64,000 nucleotides of DNA from Hymenobacter sp. BT559 (lineage in GTDB: Bacteria > Bacteroidota > Bacteroidia > Cytophagales > Hymenobacteraceae): contig NZ_JAGETY010000010.1 in assembly GCF_017571525.1 (NCBI RefSeq), positions 62,001-126,000 of the forward strand. The letters are read 5' to 3'. A program made the translations under genes and the position numbers. The notes below the pieces were generated by a model, which saw only the letters and a program-made list of their open reading frames with translations, was not told the origin of the DNA and ran no database searches. Shown one piece after another: positions 62,136 through 64,000 of this stretch (within the stretch, counting starts at the first letter, position 1; every line of letters starts with the position of its first letter).

Positions 62136-63794
62136 TTATTTTCTGCCAAACACCTGCTTGCCGCCAATCCACGTCTGCTGCACAGGGGCATTGCGCAGCT
62201 GCTCTTTGGGGGCAGTGAGCAGGTCCGTTTTCAGCACCACGAAGTCGGCCAGCATGCCGGGTTTGATTTGGCCTTTGCGCTTCTCCTCGAAGGCGGCGTG
62301 GGCGGCCCAGGTGGTCATGCCGCGTAGGGCCTGCTCGCGGGTGAGGGCGTTGTTCATCTGGAAGCCGCCGCTAGGGTAGTTTTTGGCATCTTGCCGGGCC
62401 ACCGCCGCGTGGTAGCCATAGAGCGGGTTAATGTCCTCGACCGGGAAATCGGACCCTAGCGCCACCTGGCCGTATTGCTTCAGCAAATCCTGGTAGGCGT
62501 AGGCCGTTTGCAGGCGCTGGGGGCCTAGCCGCTCGCCAGCCCAATACATATCCGAAGTGGCGTGGGTGGGCTGCACCGAGGGCACAATGTGGTACTGGCC
62601 GAACTTTGGAATGTCTTGCTTGCTCACCACCTGCGCGTGCTCGATGCGCCAGCGCCGGTCGGGCTGGCCACCCAGCGCAGCCCCGTAGATGTCGAGCAGC
62701 AGCCGGTTGCTGGAGTCGCCGATGGCGTGGGTGTTCATCTGAAATTTCGTAGCCGCCAGCTCCTTGGCCAGTGCCCGGTAGTAGTCGGGGTGTTGGAGCA
62801 GGAAGCCCTTTTCGGCCGGCCGGTCGGTATAGGGGGCTAGCAGAGAGGCGCCCCGCGAGCCCAGCGCGCCATCGGCGTATACTTTGAAGGACGAGATAGT
62901 CAGATTATCGCTGAAAAATGGCCCTTTCGGCAGGTAATAGGCCTTATTCTCGGGCGTGGGGTTGAGCATGGCGTAGAGGCGCAGGTGCAGCTTGCCGGCC
63001 TTTTGCAGGCCGTCCATGCGGTCGATATCCTCTTTGTTGAGGCCAGCGTCGGCGAGGCTGGTGAGGCCCACGGCCAGGCAGTTTTGCTGGCCTTGCAGCA
63101 GGGCGGCTTCGGCCTCGGGGGCGCTGGGCTCGGGAATTTTGCCGGCTACCAGTTTCACCGCATTATCCACGAGCAGGCCGGTGAGGCGGCCCTGCGCGTC
63201 GCGCCCAATCACGCCGCCGCTGATGGGCGTGCGCGCCGTGACGCCCGCCAAGTCGAGGGCTTTCTGGTTGACCAGCGCCGCGTGGCCATCAACGCGGATG
63301 ATGAGCACCGGCACGTTCGGAAACAGCACGTCGAGCGTGTCTTTTGTAGGGAAGCGCTGGCCGGGCCAGTCGTTCTGGTCCCAGCCGCGGCCGGTGAGCC
63401 AGGCCGCGCCGGGTTGCTGCTGCCGGTGCTGCGTGAGGCGGCTCACCGTTTCGGCCCACGAGCTAGCCCCCACCAGGTTGGCCGAGCGCAGCCCTAGCGC
63501 ATAGCGGTAGAAGTGGCAGTGCGCATCATAAAACCCAGGATAGATAAACTGCCCGCCTGCATCCACCGTCTGCGCCGCCTGGTAGCGCCCCTGCAAGTCG
63601 GCCGTACTGCCCACTGCCACAAAGCGCCCCTCGCGCACGGCAAAAGCCTGCGCCTTGCTGAAAGCCGAGTCCACAGTATACACGGTAGCATTGGTTACCA
63701 GCAAGTCAACTGCCTCACGCCGAGGGTGACAGCTTGCTACCCCTAGCAATAGTACAAGTGAAAGGGCACTCCCGAGTTTATAAAATAAGCGCAT
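62136..63794 (-). CDS. YtcJ-like amidohydrolase lipoprotein
   Basis: A 552-residue protein with lipobox LGVASC (Cys ~22). The amidohydrolase superfamily pattern is clear: first metal site in YPGFYDAHCHFYR, GRGWDQNDWP, DGHAALVNQKALDLAG, FKVYADGALGSRGA (a Lys near the carbamylation position), NTHAIGDSSN, RIEHAQ and ALGSDFPVE. YtcJ-type members are N-acyl or N-substituted amide hydrolases, with formamide and cytosine relatives. The substrate is unknown. It may sit at the membrane. Confidence 0.87.
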   Translation of the reverse strand: MRLFYKLGSALSLVLLLGVASCHPRREAVDLLVTNATVYTVDSAFSKAQAFAVREGRFVAVGSTADLQGRYQAAQTVDAGGQFIYPGFYDAHCHFYRYALGLRSANLVGASSWAETVSRLTQHRQQQPGAAWLTGRGWDQNDWPGQRFPTKDTLDVLFPNVPVLIIRVDGHAALVNQKALDLAGVTARTPISGGVIGRDAQGRLTGLLVDNAVKLVAGKIPEPSAPEAEAALLQGQQNCLAVGLTSLADAGLNKEDIDRMDGLQKAGKLHLRLYAMLNPTPENKAYYLPKGPFFSDNLTISSFKVYADGALGSRGASLLAPYTDRPAEKGFLLQHPDYYRALAKELAATKFQMNTHAIGDSSNRLLLDIYGAALGGQPDRRWRIEHAQVVSKQDIPKFGQYHIVPSVQPTHATSDMYWAGERLGPQRLQTAYAYQDLLKQYGQVALGSDFPVEDINPLYGYHAAVARQDAKNYPSGGFQMNNALTREQALRGMTTWAAHAAFEEKRKGQIKPGMLADFVVLKTDLLTAPKEQLRNAPVQQTWIGGKQVFGRK

Positions 63795-63844
63795 GGTACA
63801 AAACGGTATGCAAAGTTCCGGCTAGAATATAGCAGACAAAACTA

Positions 63845-63870
63845 AGCCCGTTCTCACCAGAGAACGGGCT
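63845..63870 (-). terminator. Hairpin near the right edge
   Basis: AGCCCGTTCTC at 63845-63855 pairs perfectly with 63860-63870 over an ACCA loop. Only on the minus strand is it followed by T-rich sequence (TTAGTTTTGT), so it may end a leftward gene beyond the window edge. The rest of 63795-64000 shows no gene. Confidence 0.45.
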
Positions 63871-64000
63871 AGCTCAATCATCTAAAAATAAATCTCATCG
63901 TGTAGTCAGCCTGCTTTAGCGGGCGTATCTGCGTAATCCGTTAAAGCCGTTTGAAACGAAGTTCAGCGTAGCTAGTCTGCGGGCTATTCGAATTTCATGT

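Overview
The window is about 64 kb of high-GC bacterial chromosome from the phylum Bacteroidota. A Hymenobacter-like member of the Cytophagales is the best guess. The evidence is a SusC/SusD pair, two proteins with type IX secretion (T9SS) C-terminal sorting domains, an OmpA protein with thrombospondin-3 repeats, DUF5777 and DUF983 proteins, an ECF sigma factor followed by an outer-membrane barrel gene, and a few TAnnTTTG-like promoter boxes. The tetranucleotide CTAG, rare in most bacteria, is conspicuously common here. No rRNA, tRNA, CRISPR array, prophage or intact insertion sequence was seen.

Region 1 (1-12310) is a polysaccharide-utilisation locus. A leftward arm (GH3 beta-glucosidase cut by the window edge, GH43 enzyme with discoidin and FN3 domains, GH144-type enzyme) diverges from a rightward arm (SusC, SusD, a second GH144-type lipoprotein). 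GH144 enzymes cut beta-1,2-glucan, and GH3 enzymes from such loci split sophoro-oligosaccharides, so beta-1,2-glucan is the likely substrate. A strong terminator sits between susD and the second GH144 gene. An inverted repeat around the GH43 start supplies part of its signal peptide.

Region 2 (12337-19144) encodes envelope and secreted proteins: a seven-repeat beta-propeller T9SS cargo, an OmpA/TSP3 protein, an alpha/beta-hydrolase T9SS cargo and a sorbosone-dehydrogenase-like lipoprotein. Region 3 (19179-34019) is mostly single-gene metabolism: two DUF72 proteins, an amidohydrolase, SelO, NmrA-like and SDR oxidoreductases, a PoxB-like TPP enzyme, a pirin, an AraC regulator and two small related secreted proteins. 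It is punctuated by large palindromic repeats.

Region 4 (34250-35643) is a small accessory patch: a VapBC-type toxin-antitoxin pair, the tail of a second decayed PIN toxin, and an AT-rich orphan gene. It is followed by clpB, a methyltransferase and an internally duplicated membrane-associated protein.

Region 5 (40880-46069) is the most intriguing block. An ECF sigma factor overlaps a gene whose product appears to join an anti-sigma-like cytoplasmic head and one inner-membrane helix, through a long Ala/Ser/Thr linker, to an outer-membrane beta-barrel. Downstream lie a two-repeat PF03640 lipoprotein, a mono-haem cytochrome c lipoprotein, a YceI protein and a DUF5777 barrel. This looks like a self-regulated envelope redox or lipid-handling module.

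Region 6 (46271-53745) holds a pectinesterase, a HupE/UreJ membrane protein, a hydrolase, an M1 peptidase, an AraC regulator and a DUF983 protein. Region 7 (53976-58842) is a PaoABC-like periplasmic molybdenum hydroxylase operon with a MocA-like cofactor gene; its genes are separated by palindromic repeats. Region 8 (58926-63794) has a thioredoxin-reductase-like protein, a UMF1-type MFS transporter, a DinB protein and a YtcJ-like amidohydrolase.
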